A model generated the notes under the pieces. That model was not told the DNA's origin. It worked only from the letters and a program-made list of their open reading frames with translations, and ran no database searches. 64,000 bases of DNA from an uncultured Shewanella sp. (GTDB taxonomy: Bacteria; Pseudomonadota; Gammaproteobacteria; Enterobacterales; Shewanellaceae), in the NCBI GenBank assembly GCA_947503555.1, contig CANNEE010000004.1:62001-126000 (forward strand), in the 5' to 3' direction. Shown one piece after another: positions 15,441-25,815 of the stretch (the first letter of the stretch is position 1; each line of letters begins with the position of its first letter). A program made the position numbers and the translations under genes.

Positions 15441-17605
15441 TAGAATACAGCCTTAATTCCAACGTATGCTTCGCGACCACGAAGTGGGCCATAGATGTAA
15501 CCTACGTCAAAGGCTCCTGAGGCATCGAAGAACAATGGTGTATCTTCATCGCCAGCTTGGGTGTAATCAAATAGGTTTGCTACACCAATATAGGCTGAGA
15601 AGTTTTCATTGATTTCGTAGTTAGCACGCATATCAAAGGTGAAGTAAGACGGTGCATCTGTGCTCTTCTTAGAACTCGTAATTACTGCGCCATTGCTATC
15701 AACTTGGTTGTAACCTTCATAGCCATACTTGCTTAAGTCACGGCTGCCATACCAAACTAGGTTAGTGAAGATTTCCCAGCGGTCGATATCCCAATCAGTG
15801 CTGATGGTGATTCGATCTTCTACTGGCGCGATAGCATATGAAGAACGGAATACCGAGTCATACTCGAAATGCTCAGCTGTGACGTTTAGAGTAAAGTCGT
15901 CGGTAAAGCTGTAACCGAATGCGATATCTGTTGCGATAACACTGGCTTTTTCTTCAAGTTGAGTCAGCTTAGGAACACCATCGGCTGTCTCTGTTAGGGT
16001 TGCCATATTTTCGACCTCAGTCCACGCAATAGATGCTGTGGTGGTGAGGCGGTCGCCTGCATAGCTCAAGGCATAGTTAACAGAGTTAGAGCGCTCTAGT
16101 GAGTCGATATCAATGATAAAGCCTAAAGACGCATCAAGAATACCGTGGTCTGTTTCAAAGAATGCCAGTGGTGCGCGGAAACCTCGACCTGCTGAGAAGC
16201 GCGATGTCCACTCATCGTTATGGCGATAACGCATATCTAAACGTGGTGATAGGATAGATTCATCTAGTTCGGTACCTGGTTTTTTCGGATCAACAAAGTC
16301 GGCTTCGACTTGATCGAACCTTAAAGCCAGAGACACTTCAAGCTCATCGGTTGCTTGCCAAGTATCTTGTAGGTACATGCCTAGCACATCATAGTCAAAT
16401 GAGTCAGAGACATATTTAGTGTTGCTACTACCAGCATTTGAGTGTGAACGCATCTCTTCGGTGCGGAAATCGGCACCAAAGGTCAATAGGTGATCATCAT
16501 TTAGCACATAGTTAAAGCGAGCATCATAGAACATCATGGTATCTTCGGCGGCATAGTCAAAGCCTTCGTAGAAAGAGTCTTGTTCATGATCGGCATAGCT
16601 CATGGCTAAGGTCATGTTTAAGTCATCATCGAAGTCATGTAACCAACTTAGTGATGCTTCGTTGCGGATGGTTTCGATCCACTCAGTGGTTTCCCATGCC
16701 TTGCCAATGAAGTCTTTGCGTACATCGCCGTCTTTGAATAGTTGGTCAGATGCTTTGCCATCATAGGCACCGAGTACACCACCTTTGCTTTGTGCGACAC
16801 CATCTGCAAAGGTACTGCCTAGCATTGGGCCGCCAAAGATTTCAGAACGAATGTTAGATACGCGCAGTACTAGGTTGTCGTAGTCACCAATATCATGGGA
16901 AATTCGAGCTGTCATGCTGCGGTTTTCTTGAGAAGGTGCTTCGTTTACCTTGTTGTTGTCGTTATCAACTTGATCTCTATCATCATATTGAGCAATCAGT
17001 GTGGCTCGTGTCATACCATCTTCGCTGACACCATAGCCTAGGAAGCTCATTTTCTTATAACCTTCTTGACCGACAGATAGATCAACTTCGACGCCGTTTT
17101 CAACTGGCTCTGAGGTGATAATATTGATTGTGCCGCCGATAGCTTCTGGAGCGATCAATGATGCGCCAGCACCACGGGCAACTTCAATTTGTGATACTCC
17201 AGTGGTTGGAATGGCATCAACGGCATAGTAACCAGAGATCATGGTGTGAACAGGTAGGCCATCTACTAGAATGGTAGTTTGTTCACCCTTCATACCGTTA
17301 AGCATGATGCGCTTAACACCACACATAGAACATTCGTTGGAAACCTTAACCCCAGGTGAGCTGTCGATGGCCTCTGTTAAATTGACAGCATTCTTGCTCT
17401 CGATTAAATCGGCACCAATGACTTCAGTCTTAGTAATGGTATTAGCTAAGGCACCAGCCTGTTGTAAGCGTTGACGAACACCGGTAACACTGATGCGTTC
17501 GATATTCTCGGCTTGATTCTCTTTGGTTTCTTCAGCAAAAGCGGTAGTAGCTGCTGTAGGGGCCAGTAGCGCAATAATTAGACTGGCAATTTGGGTCTTT
17601 TTCAC
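15440..17605 (-). CDS. TonB-dependent outer-membrane receptor
   Basis: About 721 residues. I prefer the GTG start (MKKTQIAS signal peptide), because AAAGG sits directly against the in-frame ATG at 17614 and is well spaced from the GTG. A TonB-box-like ERISVTG is followed by a plug (VDGLPVHTMISGYYAVDAI, GGTINIIT) and a 22-strand-type barrel ending in an aromatic (VGIKAVF). A CSMC pair sits in the plug (C92, C95), unusual for siderophore receptors. A Fur-box-like sequence upstream suggests iron control. Substrate unknown; ferric siderophore, haem or another metal chelate are possible. Confidence 0.9.
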   Translation of the reverse strand: MKKTQIASLIIALLAPTAATTAFAEETKENQAENIERISVTGVRQRLQQAGALANTITKTEVIGADLIESKNAVNLTEAIDSSPGVKVSNECSMCGVKRIMLNGMKGEQTTILVDGLPVHTMISGYYAVDAIPTTGVSQIEVARGAGASLIAPEAIGGTINIITSEPVENGVEVDLSVGQEGYKKMSFLGYGVSEDGMTRATLIAQYDDRDQVDNDNNKVNEAPSQENRSMTARISHDIGDYDNLVLRVSNIRSEIFGGPMLGSTFADGVAQSKGGVLGAYDGKASDQLFKDGDVRKDFIGKAWETTEWIETIRNEASLSWLHDFDDDLNMTLAMSYADHEQDSFYEGFDYAAEDTMMFYDARFNYVLNDDHLLTFGADFRTEEMRSHSNAGSSNTKYVSDSFDYDVLGMYLQDTWQATDELEVSLALRFDQVEADFVDPKKPGTELDESILSPRLDMRYRHNDEWTSRFSAGRGFRAPLAFFETDHGILDASLGFIIDIDSLERSNSVNYALSYAGDRLTTTASIAWTEVENMATLTETADGVPKLTQLEEKASVIATDIAFGYSFTDDFTLNVTAEHFEYDSVFRSSYAIAPVEDRITISTDWDIDRWEIFTNLVWYGSRDLSKYGYEGYNQVDSNGAVITSSKKSTDAPSYFTFDMRANYEINENFSAYIGVANLFDYTQAGDEDTPLFFDASGAFDVGYIYGPLRGREAYVGIKAVF

Positions 17606-17991
17606 AACAAACATCCTTTCTGGGTTTGGATTACGACTCTATGTGAGTGTCGCTATGATAAGGTTAATGAGAATGATTTCTATTGTCTGGATCAATTTTT
17701 TCACTGTTTGAGTGTAAAAAATGTAAATTTTGTGGAACTTTGTCACACTATTAGTTTGCTGTATGGTGTTCTGTTAATTGCTTGAGTTTATGAAGATTTA
17801 TATAAAAGGTTCGCTAGGGGACTGATACTGAAATTACGCGTTATAACCTATTTATAAAGGTAATAGTTTTAGATGTGAAACTTTGAGTCAGGTACCAAGG
17901 TGGCCGCCATAGAGACCTATTCTATAGCTAAACTTGTTGTCTGGTTTGACCTCTGATAGCCTATGGCGCTTGTTATCAGAGGGACTGGATC
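17606..17991. other. intergenic region, receptor / thioesterase
   Basis: About 385 bases between divergent genes. The left part holds the Fur box and the receptor promoter. The rest is A+T-rich with no credible reading frame or RNA gene. The last 15 bases give a good ribosome site (gagggactgg) for the thioesterase-like gene. Confidence 0.6.
17664..17684 (-). promoter_or_regulatory. Fur-box-like operator
   Basis: The segment ttaatGAGAATgATTTCTatt, 50-70 nt upstream of the TonB receptor start, matches the Fur consensus core (GATAATGATAATCATTATC) at most positions, with the GAGAAT/ATTTCT inverted core. It implies repression when iron is plentiful. Confidence 0.65.
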
Positions 17992-18531
17992 ATGAATCTT
18001 TATTTTCGTTTATTTTGGCTATTTATTTGGCGTGTACGCCACTGTCGCTCTATTGGCTTTTTAGGGACGAGTAAGATCAGCTATAGGGCTTTACCTAGTG
18101 ACTGCGATATCAATTTTCACCTGACCAACTCTCGCTATCCGGCTTTTATGGATCTTGCTCGAACATACATGTTGGCTGAAATGGGACTGCTACGCCGCTT
18201 TTTGAAGCAGAAGTGGATGCCGATAGTCAATGCGACAGAATTTACTTATATTCGTGATATTAAGCCGTTTTGTAAGTTTGATATTGTCTCTAAAGTAGTG
18301 GGGTGGGACGACAAGTACTTCTATATTGAACAAAGGTTTGAGAGTGACCAAGGTCTACATTGTATTGTTCATGTGCGTGGCGTCTTTGTTTGTAAGCGTA
18401 AGCAAGTGCCTATTAGTGAGTTGATTGAGGCGGCGAACTTCCAAGAAGCTGCACCTGAACTCCCGCCGGAAGTACAAAAGTGGAAAGCTTTTCTACAGCT
18501 TAAGAAAGAGCGTAATTTACAGCCTGCATAA
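17992..18531 (+). CDS. THEM6-like acyl-CoA thioesterase (hotdog fold)
   Basis: 179 residues with a hydrophobic N-terminus (1-14) and a 4HBT-type hotdog domain: SDCDINFHLTNSRYPAFMDLAR has the D-x-N-x-H-x-NxxY pattern of the family. It is probably membrane-associated. The substrate is likely an acyl-CoA or acyl-ACP, not determinable here. It stands alone, with a good ribosome site, and converges on the GST gene. Confidence 0.75.
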   Translation: MNLYFRLFWLFIWRVRHCRSIGFLGTSKISYRALPSDCDINFHLTNSRYPAFMDLARTYMLAEMGLLRRFLKQKWMPIVNATEFTYIRDIKPFCKFDIVSKVVGWDDKYFYIEQRFESDQGLHCIVHVRGVFVCKRKQVPISELIEAANFQEAAPELPPEVQKWKAFLQLKKERNLQPA

Positions 18532-18542
18532 TGGTATTAGGG

Positions 18543-19202
18543 CTAAGGAATACTTCTTAGCCCAGATGATAACTCTGTTTCTCTTATCTCAATTTCTTCT
18601 TTGACTAGCATCCATGAACCTCTGAGTTCGGCTTGTTGCCAATAACGGTTGAGGTTATCAAATTCAAATAACTCTAGTGTTTGCCTCGCATAGGCGATAC
18701 ATGGAATTAAAGCGCAATCGGCTAGTGTGAAGCTATCGCCACACACCCAAAAATGCTCACTAAGCCGAGTATCAAGCTGAGCCAGAAACTTTACACAGGC
18801 ATTTTGCATCTTTTTTAGTTCGAGTTGGTTAATTGTATGATTGTTTTGACTGGCTTGCTCAATTTGCTCTATCTCATATAAGGGGTTATTGAGATGATTA
18901 TCGATCAACCTATCGTATAGCCTGACTTCAAGTTTGAGCTGTTCATCCTTAGGTAATAACTGGCTACCTTGAGAGGTCAGTTGATCTAGGTACTCTATGA
19001 TGATGCTAGATTCGGGAAGGTAGTTATTTTGCTGGCACTTTAATATGGGCAAGCTCTGCGCTTGGGCTTCTCGATAGATTTCTCGCCTTGCAATAGGGTC
19101 ATGTAGATTGACGACTCTTGGATAAAAGTTAATTTGTTTCTCATAACAAGCGATCAATACTTTTTGTGAATAGCGTGATAATGGGTAGTAATACAGCTCC
19201 AT
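18543..19202 (-). CDS. glutathione S-transferase family protein
   Basis: 219 residues from the ATG of MELYYYPLS (AGGAG at 8-nt spacing); an in-frame start eight codons upstream is less likely. The N-terminal thioredoxin-like domain (YYYPLSRYSQKVLIACYE ... LPILKC ... ESSIIIEYLD) binds glutathione; the helical C-terminal domain has the DxFTLADCALIP motif. The gene lies 44 nt after the LysR regulator on the same strand, so it is probably co-transcribed with it. Confidence 0.85.
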   Translation of the reverse strand: MELYYYPLSRYSQKVLIACYEKQINFYPRVVNLHDPIARREIYREAQAQSLPILKCQQNNYLPESSIIIEYLDQLTSQGSQLLPKDEQLKLEVRLYDRLIDNHLNNPLYEIEQIEQASQNNHTINQLELKKMQNACVKFLAQLDTRLSEHFWVCGDSFTLADCALIPCIAYARQTLELFEFDNLNRYWQQAELRGSWMLVKEEIEIRETELSSGLRSIP

Positions 19203-19245
19203 CGACGATACTCCTGCCTGGCTCATGCTTTAACTTTAGTTGCAT

Positions 19246-20169
19246 TTATTGCCGTACGGCATACTTTTGTTCCTCTTTTGTTTGAAAGTGAGAGATGAGG
19301 AAATCGATCAGTATTTTCACTCTTGGGGGAACATCGTCTTGATAAGAATGACACGCGTAAATTATGCCGTCTTGAAGGTGATAGTCGGGTAGCAGTCGAA
19401 TGAGCTCTTGATTATCCAGTTGGCTTTGAATCAGGCAGTTGGGCAAGATGGCTAGCCCCATATCTTGGTTGAGTAGTTTGATAAGCGCCTTAGTACTATT
19501 GCAACTTACAAAAGGGGTAACCCTGATTTTGAATTCATCATTATGACTGTTTTTAATGAGATAATTTCGGGGTAGATGATTCGATGCTTTTGCTAACCAT
19601 TGATGATTGGATAGATTGTCAGGATGGAGTGGCGCGCCATGTCGATTGACATATTCCGGACTTGCCACCAAATATTCACTAAATGGCATGAGCTGAATGC
19701 AAGATATTTGAGCATCGTCAGTGGACTCAGTGCGTATGGCCACATCTATATGTTGTTCATTGAGGTTAAGGCTATTGTCATCCAATATCAGTGTCAGTCT
19801 TAATTTGGGGTAGGCTTGATGGAACTTACCTATCAATGGCAGTAACATTTGCTCCCCAATGCCGACAGGAGCGCATAATTTAAGGCTGCCACGCAATTCC
19901 TTATCCTGTGGTGCGATAGCTTGCTGGGCTTGTTTGGCGAGTAACAGCAGTTCGGCGCAGTAACGAAAGAAAGCTTGTCCTTCTTGGGTTAAGGCTATTT
20001 TTCTGGTAGTGCGGTTGAGCAATTTGCAGTTGAGCCTAGTTTCCAGCTTTTTTAGATGTTGGCTCACCATTGAGCGACTGATATCGAGTTCTACCGCTGC
20101 GGCAGTGAGTGAGCCTTGCTCCACTACGGTAGCAAATACCAACATACGGTAGAGTTGTGCCGAGTCCAT
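19246..20169 (-). CDS. LysR-family transcriptional regulator
   Basis: 307 residues: N-terminal winged HTH (TVVEQGSLTAAAVELDISRSMVSQHLKKLE), then the LysR substrate-binding domain (GSLKLCAPVGIGEQMLLPLI ... DVAIRTE). GGGAGACAG precedes the ATG. The closest genes are the GST downstream on the same strand and a divergent glycosylase 230 bp away; either could be a target. The effector is unknown. Confidence 0.9.
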   Translation of the reverse strand: MDSAQLYRMLVFATVVEQGSLTAAAVELDISRSMVSQHLKKLETRLNCKLLNRTTRKIALTQEGQAFFRYCAELLLLAKQAQQAIAPQDKELRGSLKLCAPVGIGEQMLLPLIGKFHQAYPKLRLTLILDDNSLNLNEQHIDVAIRTESTDDAQISCIQLMPFSEYLVASPEYVNRHGAPLHPDNLSNHQWLAKASNHLPRNYLIKNSHNDEFKIRVTPFVSCNSTKALIKLLNQDMGLAILPNCLIQSQLDNQELIRLLPDYHLQDGIIYACHSYQDDVPPRVKILIDFLISHFQTKEEQKYAVRQ

Positions 20170-20415
20170 ACTGTCTCCCGCTGTTTATTATTGCTAATCA
20201 AAGTTATTAAATGATCGCTTATTGTCATCTAAATGTAGGAGCTAGATAGCGAACTGTCGACTGTCGCAATTATAAAGTCGGTGGGACTAAAACCTTTCTT
20301 AGTGCAATCGAGTTTTTTCGATTAAAGGTAATCGTTTTTAATTTAGGTGTTTTTTATGGCACAAAAAACTAGCAAGCGTATGATATATACCTAAGCTTTT
20401 TTGTGGCGATACAAG

Positions 20416-21105
20416 ATGACATCACTTGAATCTTTCGACTGTATCTATGCTCGAGCCTGTGAGCGTAAAGGCGGGGAAGCTCAGCTAAACGCTTTATTAC
20501 CTGAAAGTTTAACTTCAGCTGAAATTACCCAATACCAAGATAGCGAGCTTTTGTCTGCTATGAGTAAACAAGTCTTTCAAAGTGGCTTTGTTTGGCGAGT
20601 GGTTGAGAATAAATGGTCTGCCTATGAACAGGCATTTTTTGGCTTTGAGCCCCATAAAGTACTGATGTTATCGCCTGAACAGATACAGCAAAGGGCGAGC
20701 GATCCTAAACTTATTCGTCATCAAAAGAAAACCCAGGCGATAGTAGATAACGCCCTAATGACGCTAGATATTGCCAAGGAGCACGGCAGCTTAGCTCAAT
20801 ATATTGCGAATTGGCCAGGGGAAGAGATTACTGGGCTCTGGCAAGTACTTAAAAAGCGTGGTGCTCGGCTCGGAGGAAATACTGGCCCCTATTTTCTGCG
20901 GGGTATAGGTAAGGATACTTTCCTATTAACCAATGATATTCAAGGCTATTTCAAGGCTCATAATTTGCTTGATGCCGGGATTAACTCACAGACAGGATTA
21001 CGCCAAGTTCAGGCCATTTTTAATACTTGGCAGCAGGAATCGGGTAGAAGCCTTGCAGAGATAAGTCGCATTTTAGCCTGTAGCGTAGGTGACAACCGTT
21101 TGTAG
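20416..21105 (+). CDS. DNA-3-methyladenine glycosylase I family protein
   Basis: Base-excision repair enzyme of the Tag family, removing alkylated adenine. About 229 residues from MTSLESF; an in-frame start five codons upstream is possible. Characteristic segments: DSELLSAMSKQVFQSGFVWRVVENKW, HQKKTQAIVDNA and LGGNTGPYFLRGIGKDTFLLT. It diverges from Tag of E. coli (187 aa) in carrying extra N- and C-terminal residues. Confidence 0.8.
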   Translation: MTSLESFDCIYARACERKGGEAQLNALLPESLTSAEITQYQDSELLSAMSKQVFQSGFVWRVVENKWSAYEQAFFGFEPHKVLMLSPEQIQQRASDPKLIRHQKKTQAIVDNALMTLDIAKEHGSLAQYIANWPGEEITGLWQVLKKRGARLGGNTGPYFLRGIGKDTFLLTNDIQGYFKAHNLLDAGINSQTGLRQVQAIFNTWQQESGRSLAEISRILACSVGDNRL

Positions 21106-21289
21106 ATAAACGTATTGGAACTGCTCATTTCGTTGTGAGCGGTAACCTGAATTTAACCCTTTACTCGTTAAACTTTCGACTTAATAGTCAAAAATCCCAA
21201 CTAACCATAGCGTTGGTTCATTCAAGGTAATATTTGCTTTGTTTATTGATGGTAACCAATTTCAATAATTTAAGTTTATTTTTAATTAA

Positions 21290-21308
21290 TCGAATAAAGA
21301 TTATTCGA
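21290..21308. repeat. inverted repeat upstream of the efflux genes
   Basis: TCGAATA (21290-21296) and TATTCGA (21302-21308) are perfect 7-bp arms around AAGAT, 23 nt before the adaptor ATG. It has the size of a TetR/MarR-type operator, but no such regulator is adjacent. Confidence 0.4.
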
Positions 21309-21330
21309 GGTAACAAACACAGGAGTGCTC

Positions 21331-22494
21331 ATGGGGCATTTAACAAAGGTATCTGCAGCATTAGCGGCAGTATTGTGGATGACAGCGTGTGGACAAGCAC
21401 CGCAGCAGCAAGGTGGAGCTTCGGGAGGTGGTTTTCCGCCTACTCAGGTGGAAGTACTTGAGGTGACAACGCATTCGCAGATGCTACAGGTTGAATTACC
21501 TGGCCGTAGTCGAGCATTTTTACAAGCGGAAGTTCGTCCTCAGGTCAGTGGCATTGTCATGGAGCGCTCTTTTGTTGAAGGTCGTGATGTAAAAGAGGGA
21601 GACTCTCTGTACCAAATCGATCCTGCTACCTATGAAGCAGCACTCGTTAAAGCCAAAGCCGATCTAGTCAAAGCTGAGGCTGCACTTGCTACAGCTAAGG
21701 CCAAAGCCGAACGTTCTAAGTCCCTATTGCGCACGAAGGCGATTAGTGAGCAGGATTATGATGATGCGATAGCCGTATTTAAGGAAGCGAAAGCCAGTGT
21801 CGATGTGGCCAAGGCGGCTATCAATACTGCTGAAATTAACTTGCGCTATACCGAAGTACTGGCACCTATTTCTGGCAGAATCGGTATCTCTAATGTGACT
21901 CCTGGCGCTTTGGTGACGGCCAACCAAGGTCAGACTCTGGCGACTATTCAGCAACTTGACCCTATTTATGTGGATGTCAATCAATCCAGTGCTGCTTTGC
22001 TCCGTCTAAAAGCGCAATTAAGCCGTAGTGAACTACAAGCGACCGATGATAAGCGTGTCGAGTTAATACTGGAAGATGGTTCGACTTACCCGCTTAAAGG
22101 GAAATTACAGTTTGCTGAAGTGACAGTAAATGAGAGTACAGGCTCGGTATTGTTACGTGCTGAGTTCCCTAACCCTGATGGTACCTTGATGCCTGGCATG
22201 TTTGTGCGAGCACGAGTTAATACCGCGGTCGATCCACAGGCGATTTTGGTGCCACAAAAAGCCATTACCCGTAATACCAAAGGTGAAGCCGTTGCCATGG
22301 TGGTCAACAAGGATAATGTGATTGAGGCTCGCAATGTGGTAACCGCAGAAGCGATTGATAATCAGTGGCGTATTACTTCTGGTCTAAAGGCTGGCGACAA
22401 GCTAGTTGTCGCAGGTTTACAGAAGATTCGTCCAGGTGCGCCTGTAGTGATTGCTGGTGAACAAGCACCATCTGCAGCTCAACCTAAAGCTTAA
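21331..22494 (+). CDS. RND efflux periplasmic adaptor (AcrA/MexA type)
   Basis: Membrane-fusion protein bridging an RND pump and an outer-membrane channel. 387 residues from the ATG with AGGAG at 7 nt. Lipoprotein signal with lipobox MTACG; then a barrel-sandwich (VSGIVMERSFVEGRDVKEGDSLYQIDP), an alpha-hairpin coiled coil (AALVKAKADLVKAEAALATAKAKAERS), and beta-barrel/MP domains ending GAPVVIAGEQ. It lies 10 nt upstream of the pump gene. No outer-membrane channel gene follows, so a TolC encoded elsewhere must be used. Confidence 0.93.
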   Translation: MGHLTKVSAALAAVLWMTACGQAPQQQGGASGGGFPPTQVEVLEVTTHSQMLQVELPGRSRAFLQAEVRPQVSGIVMERSFVEGRDVKEGDSLYQIDPATYEAALVKAKADLVKAEAALATAKAKAERSKSLLRTKAISEQDYDDAIAVFKEAKASVDVAKAAINTAEINLRYTEVLAPISGRIGISNVTPGALVTANQGQTLATIQQLDPIYVDVNQSSAALLRLKAQLSRSELQATDDKRVELILEDGSTYPLKGKLQFAEVTVNESTGSVLLRAEFPNPDGTLMPGMFVRARVNTAVDPQAILVPQKAITRNTKGEAVAMVVNKDNVIEARNVVTAEAIDNQWRITSGLKAGDKLVVAGLQKIRPGAPVVIAGEQAPSAAQPKA

Positions 22495-22504
22495 GGGATA
22501 AAAT

Positions 22505-25500
22505 ATGGCTCGCTTTTTTATCGATCGCCCCATCTTTGCTTGGGTGATCGCCATTATCGTGATGTTGGCAGGGGTGATTGCGATTGGCAATTTGCCCGTA
22601 TCCCAATATCCAAGTATTGCTCCACCGACAGTGGTGATTAATGCAAACTATCCTGGTGCATCGGCTGAAACCGTTGAAAATGCGGTGACTCAGGTGATTG
22701 AACAGCGTATGACTGGGCTTGATCATCTCCGTTATATCTCGGCTGGTAGTGACAGCTTTGGTAATGCCAGCATTACCCTGACCTTTAATGCTGAAGCTGA
22801 CCCAGATATTGCTCAGGTTCAGGTGCAGAATAAGTTGCAATTGGCCATGCCTTTGCTTCCTCAGGAAGTACAGAACCAAGGTGTGACAGTGACTAAGTCC
22901 AGTGCTGGCTTCTTAATGGTATTAGGCTTTGTATCTGAAGATGGCTCTTTAAATAAGAACGATATCGCTGACTATATTGGCTCAAGCATTCAAGAGCCGT
23001 TAAGTCGTGTGCCTGGTGTGGGCAATATTGAGTTGTTTGGCTCTCAATATGCGATGCGAATTTGGCTTGACCCTTTTAAGCTTAATGCCTTTAACCTGAC
23101 GAGTATCGACGTTGTTAATGCTGTGAAAGAGCAAAATGCTCAAGTATCGGCGGGTCAATTAGGTGGTACACCATCAGTTAAAGGTCAGGAGCTTAATGCG
23201 ACAGTCTCGGCTCAAAGCCGTTTACAAACTGCCGAAGAGTTTGAGCAAATTATTCTTAAGTCAGATCCATCGGGTGCCAATGTTTACCTTAAAGATGTGG
23301 CTAAGGTTGAGCTGGGTGCTCAAAGCTATGCGATTACATCCTACTATAATGGTCACCCTGCAGCAGGTATCGCAATCAATTTGGCAACAGGCGCCAATGC
23401 GCTACAAACTTCCGATGCGGTGCGCCAAAAAATCGAAGAGATGAAGCCTTTCTTCCCTCAAGGTTTGGAAGTGGTTTACCCTTTTGATACTACGCCATTT
23501 GTTGAGAAGTCGATTCAAGGTGTGGTGCAGACACTGGTAGAAGCCATTATTTTGGTTTTCTTAATCATGTATCTATTCCTGCAGAACTTCCGTGCGACTT
23601 TGATCCCGACGATTGCGGTTCCCGTTGTCTTGCTCGGTACTTTCGCTATCTTGTCGTTTGCAGGTTACTCCATTAACACCTTAACCATGTTTGCTATGGT
23701 ACTGGCCATTGGTTTGTTGGTGGATGATGCCATTGTTGTGGTGGAAAACGTTGAGCGTGTAATGTCGGAAGAAGGCTTAAGTCCTTTGGAAGCGACTCGT
23801 AAGTCAATGGATCAGATCACCAGTGCGCTAGTGGGGATTGGTTTAACCTTGTCTGCCGTATTTATTCCTATGGCCTTTATGTCAGGTTCAACCGGAGTGA
23901 TTTATCGTCAGTTCTCGATCACTATCGTGTCGGCGATGGCGTTATCTGTGCTTGTGGCTATCATTTTGACTCCAGCGCTATGTGCCACCATGTTAAAGCC
24001 AATTGCTAAAGGGCATGCGATTACTGATACCGGCTTCTTTGGCTGGTTCAACCGTATGTTTGACAAGATGACTGCGCGCTATGAAGCGGGCGTGGCTTCT
24101 ATGATTAAGCGTACTATGCGCATGATGCTGGTTTATCTTGGTATCGCTGTAGCAGTGGGCTGGCTGTTTATGAGAATGCCAACGTCTTTCTTACCCGATG
24201 AAGACCAAGGCTCACTATTTACTATGGCTATGCTGCCTCCTAACTCAACTCAGGAGCAGACAGAGGCGGTACTAGAGAAAATGACCAATCACTTCCTTGA
24301 AAATGAAGATAAGTTGGTTAATTCAGTCTTTAGTGTTGCAGGCTTTAGTTTCGCGGGTAATGGTCAGAATATGGGAATGGCCTTCGTTCAGCTAAATGAT
24401 TGGGCGGAACGAGAAGCGCCGGGCGAAGATGTCCAGTCTATTGCCGGTCGAGCCATGGGTGCCTTTATGCAAATTAAAGAAGCCTTTGTGTTTGCCTTTG
24501 TGCCGCCAGCAGTGATGGAACTGGGAACTGCAAATGGTTTTGACTTCTATCTGGTTGATAGAAATGGTCAAGGTCATGAAGCGCTATTAAATGCTCGTAA
24601 TCAGCTATTAGGAATGGCATCGCAAGACCCGAATCTCGTTGGGGTGCGCCCTAATGGACAGGAAGATGCGCCTGAGTTCCAGCTAGATATAGATCATGCC
24701 AAGCTAAGAGCCTTAAGTGTTGATATTAACAGTGTTAATGCCTCATTGGCGACGGCCTGGGGTGGTAACTATGTTAATGATTTCATCGATAGAGGCCGTG
24801 TTAAGCGTGTGTATGTTCAAGGTGAAGCTGCGTATCGCATGCAGCCAAGTGATCTTGATGTTTGGTATGTGCGTAATGCTAAAGGTGAAATGGTCCCCTT
24901 CTCTGCCTTTGCTACAGGTCGTTGGGAATATGGCTCGCCTAGTCTAAAACGCTTTAATGGTGTTTCTGCTATGAATATTCAAGGTGCAGCTGCGCCTGGA
25001 TTTAGCACTGGTGCCGCGATGGAAATTATTGAGAATTTGGCGTCTCAATTACCTCCAGGCTTCGGTGTTGAATGGAATGGCCTTTCTTATGAAGAGCGTC
25101 TTTCAGGTAACCAAGCGCCAGCGCTATATGTCTTGTCTATCTTGGTGGTGTTCTTAGTATTGGCGGCGCTGTATGAGAGCTGGTCTGTACCTTTTGCCGT
25201 TATTCTTGTGGTGCCGCTAGGTGTGATTGGCGCTGTTTTGGCTGTTAGCGGAAGAGGTTTAGCAAATGACGTCTTCTTCCAAGTCGGCCTGCTAACGACA
25301 GTAGGTTTGGCAACCAAAAATGCTATTTTGATTGTGGAGTTTGCCAAGGAATATTATGAAAAAGGAGCAGGCTTAGCCGAAGCGACCTTGCATGCGGTGC
25401 GTGTACGTTTGCGTCCAATTTTGATGACCTCACTTGCTTTCGGCTTTGGTGTTTTGCCACTAGCTATAAGCACAGGTGTCGGTTCTGGAGCTAAGAATGC

Positions 25501-25618
25501 GATTGGTACAGGTGTATTAGGTGGCATGGTGAGCTCTACCTTCTTAGGTATCTTCTTTGTCCCTGTATTTTTTGTGATAGTCGAGCGAATATTTAGTGCT
25601 CGTGAGCGTAAAAAATAA
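22505..25618 (+). CDS. RND multidrug efflux pump, inner membrane (AcrB/MexB type)
   Basis: Proton-driven HAE1-family transporter, 1037 residues, the standard length. N-terminus [17 protein letters not shown] is typical. The proton-relay aspartates are in [16 protein letters not shown] (TM4) with the matching TM10 lysine segment ([18 protein letters not shown]). Twelve membrane helices and two large periplasmic loops are apparent. It forms an operon with the adaptor. Confidence 0.95.
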   Translation: MARFFIDRPIFAWVIAIIVMLAGVIAIGNLPVSQYPSIAPPTVVINANYPGASAETVENAVTQVIEQRMTGLDHLRYISAGSDSFGNASITLTFNAEADPDIAQVQVQNKLQLAMPLLPQEVQNQGVTVTKSSAGFLMVLGFVSEDGSLNKNDIADYIGSSIQEPLSRVPGVGNIELFGSQYAMRIWLDPFKLNAFNLTSIDVVNAVKEQNAQVSAGQLGGTPSVKGQELNATVSAQSRLQTAEEFEQIILKSDPSGANVYLKDVAKVELGAQSYAITSYYNGHPAAGIAINLATGANALQTSDAVRQKIEEMKPFFPQGLEVVYPFDTTPFVEKSIQGVVQTLVEAIILVFLIMYLFLQNFRATLIPTIAVPVVLLGTFAILSFAGYSINTLTMFAMVLAIGLLVDDAIVVVENVERVMSEEGLSPLEATRKSMDQITSALVGIGLTLSAVFIPMAFMSGSTGVIYRQFSITIVSAMALSVLVAIILTPALCATMLKPIAKGHAITDTGFFGWFNRMFDKMTARYEAGVASMIKRTMRMMLVYLGIAVAVGWLFMRMPTSFLPDEDQGSLFTMAMLPPNSTQEQTEAVLEKMTNHFLENEDKLVNSVFSVAGFSFAGNGQNMGMAFVQLNDWAEREAPGEDVQSIAGRAMGAFMQIKEAFVFAFVPPAVMELGTANGFDFYLVDRNGQGHEALLNARNQLLGMASQDPNLVGVRPNGQEDAPEFQLDIDHAKLRALSVDINSVNASLATAWGGNYVNDFIDRGRVKRVYVQGEAAYRMQPSDLDVWYVRNAKGEMVPFSAFATGRWEYGSPSLKRFNGVSAMNIQGAAAPGFSTGAAMEIIENLASQLPPGFGVEWNGLSYEERLSGNQAPALYVLSILVVFLVLAALYESWSVPFAVILVVPLGVIGAVLAVSGRGLANDVFFQVGLLTTVGLATKNAILIVEFAKEYYEKGAGLAEATLHAVRVRLRPILMTSLAFGFGVLPLAISTGVGSGAKNAIGTGVLGGMVSSTFLGIFFVPVFFVIVERIFSARERKK

Positions 25619-25640
25619 AAGCTAACTAAATGTGATAAAG

Positions 25641-25674
25641 GCCAGTTCTGCATATGAGTAGAGCTGGCTTTTTT
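25641..25674 (+). terminator. terminator of the efflux operon
   Basis: GCCAGTTCTGC pairs with the segment ending AGAGCTGGC (two G-T wobbles), followed by TTTTTTA, 22 nt past the pump's stop. Confidence 0.8.
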
Positions 25675-25699
25675 ATTGGATGTAGAGTTTGTTGCGGAC

Positions 25700-25815
25700 A
25701 AAAAAATGGAGCCAAATTAGGCTCCCAAAAATATAAATCACTTTCCCAGGAAGGGGATAGGGCAAGTCTACTTGGCTTCTCCTGTATTGAAACTGAATGT
25801 GATGTGATTGATTTG
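25700..25815 (-). ncRNA. candidate small RNA with terminator
   Basis: On the minus strand a hairpin GGAGCC-TAATTT-GGCTCC (25725-25708) is followed by ATTTTTTT, a textbook terminator, yet no minus-strand gene ends here. Upstream of it are a small CAAGT/ACTTG hairpin, a C-rich single-stranded stretch and an A/U-rich stretch (TTTATATTTTT), the layout of Hfq-type small RNAs. No convincing promoter was found, so the 5' end is a guess. Confidence 0.35.
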
